A stretch of DNA of 64,000 nt from Reichenbachiella agariperforans (GCF_900142205.1 NZ_FRAA01000005.1:186001-250000), one strand, 5' to 3'. Positions 49,652-58,949 are shown, counted from the stretch's first letter. Translations and numbers: made by a program. Notes: generated by a model from the letters alone, not told the origin.

Positions 49652-50581
49652 ATGAAGAAACTACTCTACTACTCTCTTATTGCAGTTCTTGCGCTTACTT
49701 CGATTGCGACAATTATTGGATATTTTGGAACTGATAATTGGTTCTTTGATTTATTCAGTCACTTTAAATTCCAATACTTCATTTTATCATTGCTTTGCAT
49801 TACAATTCTGCTTTTCATGAAGCGCAGAATTGGTTTGTATTTCTTGCCTTTAGCTATAATAACAGGGCTTGACATAGTACCTCTATATTTTGGTGACACC
49901 AAGAATTCCGACATTCAAGAAACAGTCAAAATTGTCTGCATAAACTTGCTCAGTTCGAACGGAGAATTTGAGTCCGTTGAAGCATTTATAAATTCAGAAT
50001 CTCCTGATGTTCTGGTATTACAAGAAATGACGGAGTTATGGCAAATGATGCTTGAACCAACTTTGGCTTCATACCAATATAAGACTGTTATCCCACGTAC
50101 CGATAATTTTGGGATAGCACTTTACAGCCGTGTCGATAGTACTTCTTCTGGTGTTATCAATATTGGCAATTCAGGATTGCCTTCTATTGAAGCTCAGTTC
50201 AATTACGGAAAAGACCGTTTAACAATTTTAGCAACTCATCCTTTACCTCCAGTTGGAAAAGAATACTTTGACAGCAGGAACGATCAATTGATGGCTTTAA
50301 CAAATTATTCCGTCTCAGCTATAAATGAACACATCTTGATAGGTGATTTGAACTGCTCATCATTTTCAAACCACTTTAAACAACTCGTTAAGAATACTAA
50401 CTTAATTGACACACGAAAAGGCTTTGGAATTCTACCAACATGGCCTACATGGTTTGGCATGGCGAAAACAACGTTAGACCATTGCTTAGTTTCAGAAGGA
50501 ATAACTGTTAAGTCTCGAAGAGTAGGTCAATTTATAGGTTCTGACCATTTACCAATAATAGTAGAACTCGGAATAGAATAA
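49652..50581 (+). CDS. Endonuclease/exonuclease/phosphatase (EEP) fold membrane protein; cassette 1
   Basis: The 309-residue protein has two or three N-terminal membrane helices (to about 80) and an EEP hydrolase domain: VLQEMTE (metal Glu near 124), ATHPLPP, GDLNCSSFS (Asp/Asn pair) and SDHLPIIVEL (catalytic Asp-His). It should cleave phosphodiesters outside the membrane; a nuclease or lipid phosphodiesterase are both possible. Base composition is more A+T-rich than in the genes before it. It is bounded by GTTGTATGC (49620-49628) and GCATACAAC (50585-50593), exact reverse complements, marking it as the first cassette of the array. Confidence 0.85.
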   Translation: MKKLLYYSLIAVLALTSIATIIGYFGTDNWFFDLFSHFKFQYFILSLLCITILLFMKRRIGLYFLPLAIITGLDIVPLYFGDTKNSDIQETVKIVCINLLSSNGEFESVEAFINSESPDVLVLQEMTELWQMMLEPTLASYQYKTVIPRTDNFGIALYSRVDSTSSGVINIGNSGLPSIEAQFNYGKDRLTILATHPLPPVGKEYFDSRNDQLMALTNYSVSAINEHILIGDLNCSSFSNHFKQLVKNTNLIDTRKGFGILPTWPTWFGMAKTTLDHCLVSEGITVKSRRVGQFIGSDHLPIIVELGIE

Positions 50582-50584
50582 AAA

Positions 50585-50766
50585 GCATACAACATAACCG
50601 GATCCTCCATGGTGATTTCTGCTAGATTTGATTGCCGCGATTTTTACCAGCACCGGAAAATCTTCGCTTTTCCTCACTTGAGTCAAAAAAGGTAGTGATG
50701 AAAATCGAAGATTTTCCTAATTTGTAACCGAAACAAAACACACCTCAAGCACCACGGAGGATAGCT
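50585..50766. other. attC-like palindromic site 1 (not interrupted)
   Basis: The site begins with the cassette-end tag GCATACAAC (50585-50593). Arms ATCCTCCATGGTG (50602-50614) and CACCACGGAGGAT (50750-50762) pair at 12 of 13 positions. Inside them sits a perfect 12-bp hairpin, GGAAAATCTTCG (50655-50666) with CGAAGATTTTCC (50706-50717). This is the only site in the array where no intron-like repeat is inserted after the tag. No clear GTT start for the next cassette is visible to its right. Confidence 0.6.
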
Positions 50767-50823
50767 AGGCGATATCTATGCCATGTGTGTAGCGTAAAAA
50801 AACCACACAAATCAAAACTTAGA

Positions 50824-51147
50824 ATGGAAAAACTAAGCCCTAATCAATCCTCATTTATCTTGTATACCTCCCAAAGTGGAGATGTAAAAGTAGATGTGCT
50901 TCTTCAAGACGAATCGGTTTGGCTTACCCAAAAAGCCATGCAAGAGCTCTTTGGTAAAGCAAAAGCGACCATTAGTGAGCATATCAGTAATATCTTTAAA
51001 GAGGGGGAATTAGAAGAAAATTCAGTTGTTCGGAAATTCCGAACAACTGCCGATGATGGCAAAGAATACACTAGCCAACTCGTCCTCGTTTGTAACGAGG
51101 ACGCTTTTTTTAAGCATTTGCAATGCGCTTTTCTACATTCAGCATGA
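50824..51147 (+). pseudogene. Truncated RhuM-family virulence protein
   Basis: From the ATG at 50824 the first 83 or so residues match the N-terminus of RhuM-type proteins (WLTQKAMQELFGKAKATISEHI ... FRTTADDGKEY), which normally run past 300 residues. At 51075 the frame enters the intron-like repeat, and the remaining 24 residues to the stop at 51147 are encoded by repeat DNA. The gene is therefore a 3'-deleted remnant. RhuM is named from a Salmonella pathogenicity island; its biochemistry is not known to me. Confidence 0.8.
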
Positions 51148-51499
51148 GGCACTTTTAGGTTAGTTAAAAGCAGGAAGATTATCAATCCCTACCCTACAGG
51201 CCGGCTCCTCGCTAAAAAGACCTAACAGACATTTTCTTTACGCTCCGCCCCAGTTCATCCAATCAGACTTGCTATCTTGTCTTCCTAAATGAAGACTATC
51301 CCAATATTGGGATTCCTTTACGGATTTAGACGTGATTAAATAGCCTACCCGTTGCAGAACGGGGTTCGGTCAACACCTCACGGTATCCAACCCTGCGACT
51401 TGCTAACGATTCGAGCTACGAACCCGCTCGTAAGGAACTTCCACCCACTGGAACTTTCGTGTTAACTTTGTTAACACATGCACATACTGGGCACATACA
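51075..51499 (-). mobile_element. Group II intron-like repeat, copy A (3' part missing)
   Basis: Read on the minus strand, this copy runs from the 5' end (GTATGTGCCCAG) through the 19-bp palindrome GTGTTAACAAAGTTAACAC to the REP-like hairpin and stops inside the RhuM gene, lacking the domain VI-like 3' end. It is nearly identical to copies B and C over its length. Confidence 0.65.
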
Positions 51500-51502
51500 G
51501 AC

Positions 51503-51720
51503 ACTATCGGTTATGTGCCAGACTGCCTCTTTTCCAGCTTCATCGGGACTTGCCCACGGAAGTGCACCTTCTGAAACTTCATCGCTTTTGGAAAGATCTG
51601 TGCTTCTGGATTTTCACTTGTGGAACGCAGTTTTTCATAGATACCGTAGTGGGTATGGTGCACTTCCGTTATTTTAGTGCTTTCTGTCAACTTTGGGCAC
51701 ACAACCGATAGTTGAGCGTT
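51503..51720. other. attC-like palindromic site 2
   Basis: Outer arms ACTATCGGTTATGTGCC (51503-51519) and GGCACACAACCGATAGT (51696-51712) pair at 16 of 17 positions. An inner perfect 12-bp pair is CGGAAGTGCACC (51557-51568) and GGTGCACTTCCG (51657-51668). The next cassette starts at GTTACCAGC (51718-51726). On the left the site directly abuts the 5' end of intron-like copy A. Confidence 0.6.
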
Positions 51721-51735
51721 ACCAGCAATACTGGA

Positions 51736-52713
51736 ATGAAGAAAATTCAACAGAAATACGGACTCCTTCTAATTGGAGTGTCAATAGGAGTTCTATATGG
51801 GCTAATAACCCGTGTAGTATTTGATGAAAAGGCAACATTAGCTTCTGTCACATACCTTTTCGTAATCCCAACTATCTTAGGAATTGTTCCTCTAGGATTT
51901 GCCAACAACGAACAACTAAAATCATACAAGAATATAATCTTTATTCCTTGGTTAACTACGGCAACTTTTTTTCTAACGATGTTCCTAATAGGATTAGAAG
52001 AATTCATTTGTCTGCTTGTTTTAGCCGGGCCATTCTTTATTCTTGGAACGATAGGGGCATTTATCTATCGGCTGGTTCAGTTAAATAAGGAAAAACGAAA
52101 AGGGAAATTACTTTCACTACTTTTAGTACCGTTTTTGCTTTCTCCATTAGAACAAGCGATTAACAGTCCATCATCAATTTATCAGATAGAAAACGAGGTG
52201 GTTATATCAAGTACTTCTGAGAATATCTGGTCTAACATTATAGAAGTCAAACCTATTCATGAGGCAGAGTACAAATCTGGATTCTTCAATCGAATAGGAA
52301 TTCCAAGGCCAATAAGTGCAGAAGTTGACAAAAAGGAAGTTGGGGGTCAGCGAATAGGGAATTTTGAAGGAGGTTTGGAATTCAAAGAACACATCAGTGA
52401 GTATGATCTAAATAATTCAGTTTCATTTAGTATTCATGTAACACCAGAATCGATAAGACAAAATGTATTTGATCAGCATGTGTTAAATGGAAACTATTTC
52501 AACTTTGTGAATGCTACATATAAATTGAAGGAACTTGAGGACGGTAAAGTGTTACTCAAACTATCTTCAAACTATCAACTAACATCCAAGATTAATCTAT
52601 ATGGAAAATTTTGGGGTGACATAATACTTGGAGATTTTCAAGAAAGATTACTTTATGTAATCGCCAATCGTTGTGAAATGAAAGAAAAAGCTGGTAATCG
52701 AGTAGACGGCTGA
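51736..52713 (+). CDS. Membrane protein with C-terminal SRPBCC-like domain; cassette 3
   Basis: From the ATG at 51736 the protein has 325 residues. Four membrane helices occupy about 1-130, followed by an extracytoplasmic or cytoplasmic SRPBCC (START-like) domain (IENEVVISSTSENIWSNIIEV, then GNFEGGLEFKEHISEYD), which usually binds a hydrophobic ligand. The last codons (NRVDG) and the TGA are supplied by the 3' end of intron-like copy B, so the natural C-terminus may be altered. The cassette is bounded by GTTACCAGC (51718) and GCTGGTAA (52690). Confidence 0.72.
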   Translation: MKKIQQKYGLLLIGVSIGVLYGLITRVVFDEKATLASVTYLFVIPTILGIVPLGFANNEQLKSYKNIIFIPWLTTATFFLTMFLIGLEEFICLLVLAGPFFILGTIGAFIYRLVQLNKEKRKGKLLSLLLVPFLLSPLEQAINSPSSIYQIENEVVISSTSENIWSNIIEVKPIHEAEYKSGFFNRIGIPRPISAEVDKKEVGGQRIGNFEGGLEFKEHISEYDLNNSVSFSIHVTPESIRQNVFDQHVLNGNYFNFVNATYKLKELEDGKVLLKLSSNYQLTSKINLYGKFWGDIILGDFQERLLYVIANRCEMKEKAGNRVDG

Positions 52714-53236
52714 CGGTCAAATGACCGCCAGTGCGCCTCTCCTCACACCACCCAGCGTACGGTTATTCCCGTATCAAGTACGGGACAGACTGTACTGGGC
52801 AGTTCATCCAACCAACTCGTCCTCGTTTGTAACGAGGACGCTTTTTTTAAGCATTTGCAATGCGCTTTTCTATATTCAGCATGAGGCACTTTTAGATTAG
52901 TTAAAAGCAGGAAGATTATCACCCCCTACCCTACAGGCTGGATCCTCACTAAAAATGTCTAACAGACATTTTCTTTACGCTCCGCCCCAGTTCATCCAAT
53001 CAGACTTTCTGTCTTGTCTTTCTAAATGAAGGCTATCCCAATATTGGGATTCCTACACGAATTCAGATGTGATTAAATAGCCTGCCCGTTGCAGAACGGG
53101 GGTCGGTCAACACCTCACGGCATCCAACCCTGCGACTTGCTAACAATTCGAGCTACGAACCCGCTCGTAAGGAACTTCCACCCGCTGGAACTTTCGTGTT
53201 AACTTTGTTAACACATGCACATACTGGGCACATACA
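52698..53236 (-). mobile_element. Group II intron-like repeat, copy B (both ends present)
   Basis: This 539-bp copy has both ends. On the minus strand it begins GTATGTGCCCAG, close to the GTGYG start of group II introns, and ends with a domain VI-like hairpin (CTGGCGGTC/GACCGTCAG, loop ATTT) followed by CTACTCGA at the cassette end tag. No reverse transcriptase is encoded and a canonical domain V with AGC triad is not visible; the segment in that position has a different 7-bp hairpin (TCCCGTA/TACGGGA). A perfect 10-bp REP-like hairpin CGTCCTCGTT/AACGAGGACG is embedded at about 52818-52840. Confidence 0.62.
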
Positions 53237-53385
53237 TTCTGTGATGAAATCATGGCGATTCAGTTGTGAATGAAAGTTCTCTGCATTCTGAAACTCCGCC
53301 ATATCTCAGATTTGCCCTATGAATCAAAAAGGGATAGCTCAAATCAGAGATTTGTCTATCTTGTAACCGAAACTGAATCACAAAA

Positions 53386-54105
53386 TTGAAATTTGATCCT
53401 CCCATAGCCTCTCGAAGTACGGACGAACTAATTGAAATCGCCAACTTTCCCGAAGACTGGAATGCATCTGCCGTTGAACAGGCTCAATGTGAACTTTCGA
53501 ACAGAGGTGTTTCGGAGGAACTGCAACAGAAAAAGGTAACCGAGTGGAAGAAACAATTACACGCTGAACATAAAATCGAAATGGCCACAAGAGCCATAGA
53601 GAGTTTTGGTTGGTACGATCTTTTTTGGATGGCTATCAGATGGCCGTACACAATTGTATTTGGAGGTTGGAGTCTAAAAAAGGAAGGTTTTCTGAGGATG
53701 CATAAGGAACGGCTTTATTCAATAGTCGTTGGCATATTACTCTGGGTTTTGATGCTTGTCTGGGTTGATTGGAGTTATAACCGCTCCCAGCGTAAGTTTC
53801 AGAACGAGGTTAACAACGCTGACATCTACGAATGGGAAAATGATAACTACTCCGACGAGGAAATTATTGAATTTCGTAAGAAGTCAATCGAACAGCTCAT
53901 CGAAACCGTTCGATCGAACGAAACCAACGGAACTCCAACGTATGTGATTGTTGACCAAGACACCATTCCAAACTCAGAGGTAGAACAACTCAGAAATATG
54001 AACATGCTGAACATTCGTAATGTGGTCTTCGAAGGGGATTTTGAACCCGAACCACATGAATGGATAACAATAAAACTGGTAAAACCAACTCGTCCTCGTT
54101 TGTAA
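53386..54105 (+). CDS. Hypothetical membrane protein, 239 aa; cassette 4
   Basis: Translation starts at a TTG. The N-terminus (FDPPIASRSTDELIEIAN) forms a helical domain common in Bacteroidota hypothetical proteins, followed by one or two membrane helices (LYSIVVGILLWVLMLVWVDW) and an acidic C-terminal part. The final residues (PTRPRL) and stop lie in the REP hairpin of intron-like copy C, so the gene is truncated or fused at its 3' end. Function unknown. Confidence 0.68.
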   Translation: MKFDPPIASRSTDELIEIANFPEDWNASAVEQAQCELSNRGVSEELQQKKVTEWKKQLHAEHKIEMATRAIESFGWYDLFWMAIRWPYTIVFGGWSLKKEGFLRMHKERLYSIVVGILLWVLMLVWVDWSYNRSQRKFQNEVNNADIYEWENDNYSDEEIIEFRKKSIEQLIETVRSNETNGTPTYVIVDQDTIPNSEVEQLRNMNMLNIRNVVFEGDFEPEPHEWITIKLVKPTRPRL

Positions 54106-54509
54106 CGAGGACGCTTTTTTTAAGCATTTGCAATGCGCTTTTCTACATTCAGCATGAGGCACTTTTAGGTTAGTTAAAAGCAGGAAGATTATCAATCCCT
54201 ACCCTACAGACCGGCTCCTCACTAAAAATGTCTAACAGACATTTTCTTTACGCTCCGCCCCAGTTCATCCAATCAGACTTGCTATCTTGTCTTCCTAAAT
54301 GAAGGCTATCCCAATATTGGGATTCCTACACGAATTCAGATGTGATTAAATAGCCTGCCCGTTGCAGAACGGGGGTCGGTCAACACCTCACGGCATCCAA
54401 CCCTGCGACTTGCTAACAATTCGAGCTACGAACCCGCTCGTAAGGAACTTCCACCCGCTGGAACTTTCGTGTTAACTTTGTTAACACATGCACATACTGG
54501 GCACATACA
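54085..54509 (-). mobile_element. Group II intron-like repeat, copy C (3' part missing)
   Basis: Nearly identical to copy A and starting at the same internal point (CCAACTCGTCC on the plus strand), so both lack the domain VI-like end. The 5' end (GTATGTGCCCAG on the minus strand) is intact at about 54508. Confidence 0.65.
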
Positions 54510-54575
54510 TGGTCTATATCCGATGGCGGTTTTGAGCTGTCCGAAACTATTCTGCAATAAATTAAAATTAGTAAA

Positions 54576-55961
54576 ATGAAAAAGACACTATTAACCGGAC
54601 TAATTTCACTATTGACCATTATAAATTTATGGTCGCAGCAATTAGCTTTTCCAACTGCTGAAGGATATGGAAAATATACAAAAGGCGGACGAGGTGGAGT
54701 AGTTTATGAAGTTACCAACTTGAATGATAGTGGAGAAGGTAGCTTGAGAGCAGCAATTGAAGCTTCGGTACCACGTACAGTTGTTTTTAGAGTATCCGGA
54801 ACTATTATACTTGAAAGCGCTTTAACTATCAGGCACCCTTTTATTACAATAGCGGGTCAAACTGCTCCTGGAGATGGCATTTGCATACGGAGACACCCTC
54901 TGAATATTGGAGCAGACAATGTAATAATAAGATATTTACGAGTAAGATTAGGGGATGAATCAGGCAATGACTATGATGCAATGTCAAGTAGATATTGTAA
55001 GCATATTATTTTAGACCATATATCTACAAGTTGGAGTATCGATGAGTGTATGTCGATTTATCATTGTGATAGTATAACAGTGCAATGGTGTATCGTCTCT
55101 GAAAGTATGAGCCATTCCAATCATGTCAAAGGTTCTCATGGCTTTGGTGGAATCTGGGGAAGTAATTACGGAACATATCATCATAATTTATTAGCTCATC
55201 ATTCAAGTCGTAATCCACGTATGGCTTCAGGATGTGGAAATACAGATTATAGAAATAATGTAATTTACAATTGGGGCTATCAAAGTCTTTATGGTGGTGA
55301 GAAACATCAAAGCGGAAATGATAAATTCAATTTTACAAACTTAAATATTGTAGCCAACTATTATAAACCAGGCCCAGCTACAAAACCAGGAGAGATAATG
55401 TATAGAATTGCAAATCCGTCATTCAGAGGTGATGGTAATGATGATTACGGTAAATGGTATATTGCTAAAAATACAGTAGAGGGCAACGAAGAAGTTTCAA
55501 CTGATAATTGGAATGGAGGAGTGCAAACTGAACTATCTTTTGAAAAAATCAAACTCCAAGCGCCTTGGACATCAATGCCTATTAATCAACAAAAAGCAGA
55601 AGAAGCGTATAAACTAGTACTTGATAATGCTGGAGCAAAATTGCCAAAAAGAGATCTAATAGATACTCGAATTATTAAAGAAGTAACAGATGGTTATGCA
55701 ACGTATGAGGGTAAAACGTACAAAAAAGAATATCAAGTAGCCGACACAACAAAAATATGCGGTATAATTGATACGCAAGAAGATGTCGGAGGCTGGCCGA
55801 TACTTAAAAGTTTAGAAGCACCTTTAGATACAGACCATGACGGAATGCCCGATGATTGGGAAGATAATAACGATTTAGATAAGTCAAATCCAGATGATAG
55901 AAATAACATTTCATCTGATGGATATACTCTGTTAGAAAAATATTTAAATAGCATTAAATAG
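54576..55961 (+). CDS. Secreted pectate-lyase-like protein (PL1-like beta helix); cassette 5
   Basis: The 461-residue protein has a signal peptide (LISLLTIINLWSQ) and a right-handed beta helix with the PL1-type start FPTAEGYGKYTKGGRGG, the ITIAGQTAPGDG turn and the DHISTSWS ladder. The region HHSSRNPRMASG carries the Arg expected near the active site. The C-terminus ends in a dockerin-like acidic segment (DTDHDGMPDDWEDNNDLD). It should cut pectin-like polyuronate or a related polymer outside the cell. As the only clear polysaccharide enzyme in the array, it suggests cargo from the environment. Confidence 0.85.
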   Translation: MKKTLLTGLISLLTIINLWSQQLAFPTAEGYGKYTKGGRGGVVYEVTNLNDSGEGSLRAAIEASVPRTVVFRVSGTIILESALTIRHPFITIAGQTAPGDGICIRRHPLNIGADNVIIRYLRVRLGDESGNDYDAMSSRYCKHIILDHISTSWSIDECMSIYHCDSITVQWCIVSESMSHSNHVKGSHGFGGIWGSNYGTYHHNLLAHHSSRNPRMASGCGNTDYRNNVIYNWGYQSLYGGEKHQSGNDKFNFTNLNIVANYYKPGPATKPGEIMYRIANPSFRGDGNDDYGKWYIAKNTVEGNEEVSTDNWNGGVQTELSFEKIKLQAPWTSMPINQQKAEEAYKLVLDNAGAKLPKRDLIDTRIIKEVTDGYATYEGKTYKKEYQVADTTKICGIIDTQEDVGGWPILKSLEAPLDTDHDGMPDDWEDNNDLDKSNPDDRNNISSDGYTLLEKYLNSIK

Positions 55962-55978
55962 AAAGCATGACGACACAA

Positions 55979-56147
55979 TCGAGTAGACAGCTGACGGTCA
56001 AATGACCGCCAGTGCGCCTCTCACACCACCAGGTCCTTTCTTCGTCAGGACATCAATCCCTACCCTACAGGCCGGCTCGTAAGGGACTTCCACCCACTGG
56101 AACTTTCGTGTTAACTTTGTTAACACATGTACATACTGGACACACAC
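55979..56147 (-). mobile_element. Group II intron-like repeat, copy D (internal deletion)
   Basis: Both ends are present in only 169 bp. The interior is deleted between two GCTC-containing sites (junction GGCCGGCTCGTAAGG), the same junction as in copy F. The 3' end abuts the cassette tag CGACACAA (55971-55978). Confidence 0.62.
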
Positions 56148-56148
56148 G

Positions 56149-56330
56149 GTATATAGCCAATAGGGCGTTCCGTAGTTTTCGAAAGTTCAGTGCTACTTAC
56201 AAACACCGCCAAATCGTTGATTTGGCTTTTATGAATGAATAAATTAAAAACAAAATACAACGCTTTGGCTAAGTGCAAAACTGAAAGTTTATTGCTTTCT
56301 ACTGCCCTACTTGCCATGTACTAAACGTTG
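56149..56330. other. attC-like palindromic site 3
   Basis: Arms GTATATAGCCAATAGGGC (56149-56166) and GCCCTACTTGCCATGTAC (56304-56321) pair at 14 of 18 positions. A perfect 8-bp hairpin with a 3-nt loop (GCCAAATC/GATTTGGC, 56208-56226) lies inside. The next cassette starts at GTTGTAGATA (56327). The left edge abuts intron-like copy D. Confidence 0.6.
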
Positions 56331-56350
56331 TAGATAAGTATGAAGGACAA

Positions 56351-56944
56351 ATGAAAGACCGACTTAAAGAATTCCTCACCAAATTAGATACCTTTAGTTA
56401 TTCTGAGGTGAATGCTATTGTGGATGCTACATCGGTAAAGCATTTCAAGAAAGGTACGGTTCTTTTGAAAGAAGGACAAATTTGCAGAAGCTGCTACTAC
56501 GTTCTGGATGGATGTATCCGTCAATATCAACTAAAGAACGGCACTGAAAAAACTACCACATTCTTTACCGAAGGACAGGCAGCAGTTTTATATACTAGTT
56601 ATATGGAAGGAACTCCGTCAGAATACTATCTCTCCTGTGTAGAAGATGCTGTCCTGACATGTGGGACATACGAGGAAGAACAAAAACTTCATGACCAATT
56701 TCCTAAACTAAAGTACTTGGTAAATACCCTGATGACCCAGGATTTTATCGTTTTACAGAAACGACTATCTTCAATGATCAATCAAACACCTGAAGAAAGA
56801 TATTTGAATATACTAAACAGCCAGCCAGAGCTCTTACAAAAAGTCCCTCTGCATCACTTGGCTGGCTATATTGGTGTTACCCCAGAATCCTTTAGCAGAA
56901 TCCGAAAAAGGCTAACGGATAAGCTTAATATAGAAGCCATTTAG
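56351..56944 (+). CDS. Crp/Fnr-family transcriptional regulator 1; cassette 6
   Basis: The 197-residue protein has a cyclic-nucleotide-binding beta barrel (KKGTVLLKEGQICRSCYYVLDGCIRQY) and a C-terminal helix-turn-helix (HHLAGYIGVTPESFSRIRKRL). Cys residues near 43-46 (CRSC) do not match the Fnr cluster pattern. Effector unknown. It faces the DUF4345-like gene, with 4 bp between the stops, inside one tag-bounded cassette (56327-57457). Confidence 0.88.
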   Translation: MKDRLKEFLTKLDTFSYSEVNAIVDATSVKHFKKGTVLLKEGQICRSCYYVLDGCIRQYQLKNGTEKTTTFFTEGQAAVLYTSYMEGTPSEYYLSCVEDAVLTCGTYEEEQKLHDQFPKLKYLVNTLMTQDFIVLQKRLSSMINQTPEERYLNILNSQPELLQKVPLHHLAGYIGVTPESFSRIRKRLTDKLNIEAI

Positions 56945-56948
56945 ACCA

Positions 56949-57353
56949 TCACCCCACCTTTTTTGAACTGTTCACTTTTAACAGAATAATCATACTTATG
57001 ACTCCTATGACGATCTCCGCAATAGTTGCCGAGACGATAGTGTGTGATGGCATGTTATCCAAGACCATACCAACTAAACGAGAGAAGGCAATAGTCAAAT
57101 AAAGAATGGTGGAAGTACCGACTGACAACAATATCAAACTTTGCTTAAATACACCTAATAAAATCACAATCCCACCAACAAATATAAGTCCTCCAAAAGC
57201 ACGTAATTCGCTAAGAAGGCTGGCATCTTTTTCAAGAACAATATCAGCAGAGGCCTCAAACTGCACCGGAAAAAACAAAACTGAAAAGCCTATTCCTACT
57301 GCAATTACTCCAAACAGAAATAAGGTAAATTGTATTGAATTAATCTTTTTCAT
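56949..57353 (-). CDS. DUF4345-like membrane protein, 134 aa; cassette 6
   Basis: Four membrane helices with the DUF4345 pattern (GFSVLFFPVQFEASADI ... LLSELRAFGGLIFVGG ... SRLVGMVLD). Function unknown. It is the only gene of the array on the minus strand and converges with the Crp/Fnr regulator. Confidence 0.78.
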   Translation of the reverse strand: MKKINSIQFTLFLFGVIAVGIGFSVLFFPVQFEASADIVLEKDASLLSELRAFGGLIFVGGIVILLGVFKQSLILLSVGTSTILYLTIAFSRLVGMVLDNMPSHTIVSATIAEIVIGVISMIILLKVNSSKKVG

Positions 57354-57457
57354 GAGCTATTTACTTAATCAATTATTATCCAAATATCAGAAGCGCAATG
57401 CTCAATTCTCTTGACTTTGGGTAAGAAAGTAAACTCATAGAAAAAAACTATCTACAA

Positions 57458-57750
57458 TCGAGTAAACGGCTGACGGTCAAATGACCGCCAGTGCGCCTCT
57501 CACACCACCAGATCCTTTCTTCGTCAGAACAGGCCAAGTGGTTCTCAATCCCTACCCTACAGGCCGGCTCCTCGCTAAAAATGTCTAACAGACATTTTCT
57601 TTACGCTCCGCCCCAGTTCATCCAATCAGACTTGCTATCTTGTCCTCCTAATTGAAGGCTATCCCTATATTAGGATTCCTTCACGAATTTAGACGTGATT
57701 AAATAGTCTAGACCCGTTTCAGAACAGGGGGGTCGGTCAACACCTAACGG
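57458..57750 (-). mobile_element. Group II intron-like repeat, copy E (5' part missing)
   Basis: The domain VI-like 3' end abuts the cassette tag TATCTACAA (57449-57457). The copy keeps the interior found in B but breaks off at about 57750 before the 5' part with the GTGTTAAC palindrome. No attC-like palindrome follows, consistent with a deletion that took both. Confidence 0.62.
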
Positions 57751-57883
57751 TCAATGACTAAACAAGCTTTTGTGGTTGTGCGCGGATCGGCTATCTTTCT
57801 GCCTTAATCAAGCTGTGAGGGCACATCGTCCTACACAGGCGTTACACACCATTGGAGCTAACCTCATAAGTCAATCTAATAAC

Positions 57884-58402
57884 ATGGACTTTAAAAATCT
57901 CAAAACGAAAAATCTAGAGAAAGGAACAGTACTATTAAGTCCTGGACAAAAATGCAACTATGGCTACAGAGTAATAAGCGGCTGTCTGAAAAGCTACGTG
58001 TTAGATAGTTCTGGGAAGGATCATATTCTACAGTTTGCTCCAGAAGGATGGTTCATTTCTGATTTGGAAAGCTTCACAAAACAAACTCCCAGCAAAATAT
58101 TCATTGACGCCATAGAAAATTCAGAAGTTCAAATGATTGGTAAAGAAGTTGTACCGAGTTTTGAAGAATTGAATCATGAATGGCAAGTAGAATTAGGACT
58201 GAAGTTCCGCAATAATCTGATTGCTTCAAATAACCGATTGATTTCGCTTTTGAGCGGAACAGCCGAAGAGAAATATCTAGAATTTACACAAACCTACCCT
58301 GCCCTAGTTCAACGGTTACCACAAAAGCTGATCGCTTCCTACCTTGGAATGACCCCTGAGCACTTAAGCTATACTCGCGGCAAGTTGGCTAAAAAGAAGT
58401 AG
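57884..58402 (+). CDS. Crp/Fnr-family transcriptional regulator 2
   Basis: From the ATG at 57884 the protein has 172 residues; an upstream in-frame start at 57770 would add a segment unlike the family. It has a shortened cNMP-binding barrel (LEKGTVLLSPGQKCNYGYRVISGCLKSY) and an HTH (LIASYLGMTPEHLSYTRGKL). It heads a codirectional run of seven genes with redox and envelope themes and is the likely regulator of that run. Confidence 0.85.
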   Translation: MDFKNLKTKNLEKGTVLLSPGQKCNYGYRVISGCLKSYVLDSSGKDHILQFAPEGWFISDLESFTKQTPSKIFIDAIENSEVQMIGKEVVPSFEELNHEWQVELGLKFRNNLIASNNRLISLLSGTAEEKYLEFTQTYPALVQRLPQKLIASYLGMTPEHLSYTRGKLAKKK

Positions 58403-58474
58403 CGCATTTCTTAAGATTTCTTATTTTTTATCTATCGAGCCTTTTGGACTTTTGTCTTATAAAAATTTTAAGAC

Positions 58475-58879
58475 ATGGAACAAAAGAAAAACAAAGCAAT
58501 GCATATCACATTATGGATTGCACAAGGATTATTAGCAGCGATGTTTATCATGGCTGGGTTTATGAAAGCCACGCAACCAGTGGATGCGTTGGCCGAATCA
58601 CTCGTATGGGTCACATCCACTCCTCTCGGATTGGTGAGGTTCATTGGCGTTAGTGAGTTGCTAGGAGGAATAGGTCTATTACTGCCAGCCATTCTACGAA
58701 TCAAGCCATTTTTAACTATCTGGGCAGCCCTAGGCATTGGCGCTATCATGCTCTTAGCTGCTATATTTCATGGATCAAGAGGAGAATTTGAAGCAATAGG
58801 ATTCAATGTAATCATGTTGGCCGTAGCACTCTTCATTGCTTGGGGAAGAAGCAAAAAAACTCCAATCGCAGCAAAATAA
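58475..58879 (+). CDS. DoxX-family membrane protein
   Basis: The 134-residue protein has four membrane helices and the DoxX pattern (LWIAQGLLAAMFIMAGFMKATQP, then RFIGVSELLGGIGLLLPA). It is related to, but distinct from, the DoxX-like protein at 12854. It follows Crp/Fnr regulator 2 by 72 bp. Confidence 0.87.
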   Translation: MEQKKNKAMHITLWIAQGLLAAMFIMAGFMKATQPVDALAESLVWVTSTPLGLVRFIGVSELLGGIGLLLPAILRIKPFLTIWAALGIGAIMLLAAIFHGSRGEFEAIGFNVIMLAVALFIAWGRSKKTPIAAK

Positions 58880-58949
58880 ATAAAGGTTTCTTCATCATTC
58901 GTGGCTCAATGTTGCCCATGATGAGATAATTGATTTAAAATATAAGACA

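Noticed and set aside
50904-51185. Minus-strand frame beginning MIIFLLLTNLKVPHAECRKA, repeated at 53974-54195
   Set aside because: The same peptide appears only because the DNA repeat is duplicated. It has no start context or family match and is broken by junctions in each copy.
51459-51711. Short frames inside palindromic site 2
   Set aside because: They overlap each other and the palindrome arms and have arginine/histidine-rich noise composition.
57770-57883. Earlier start for Crp/Fnr regulator 2
   Set aside because: The added segment lies in junction DNA between copy E and the gene and does not resemble the cNMP-binding domain.
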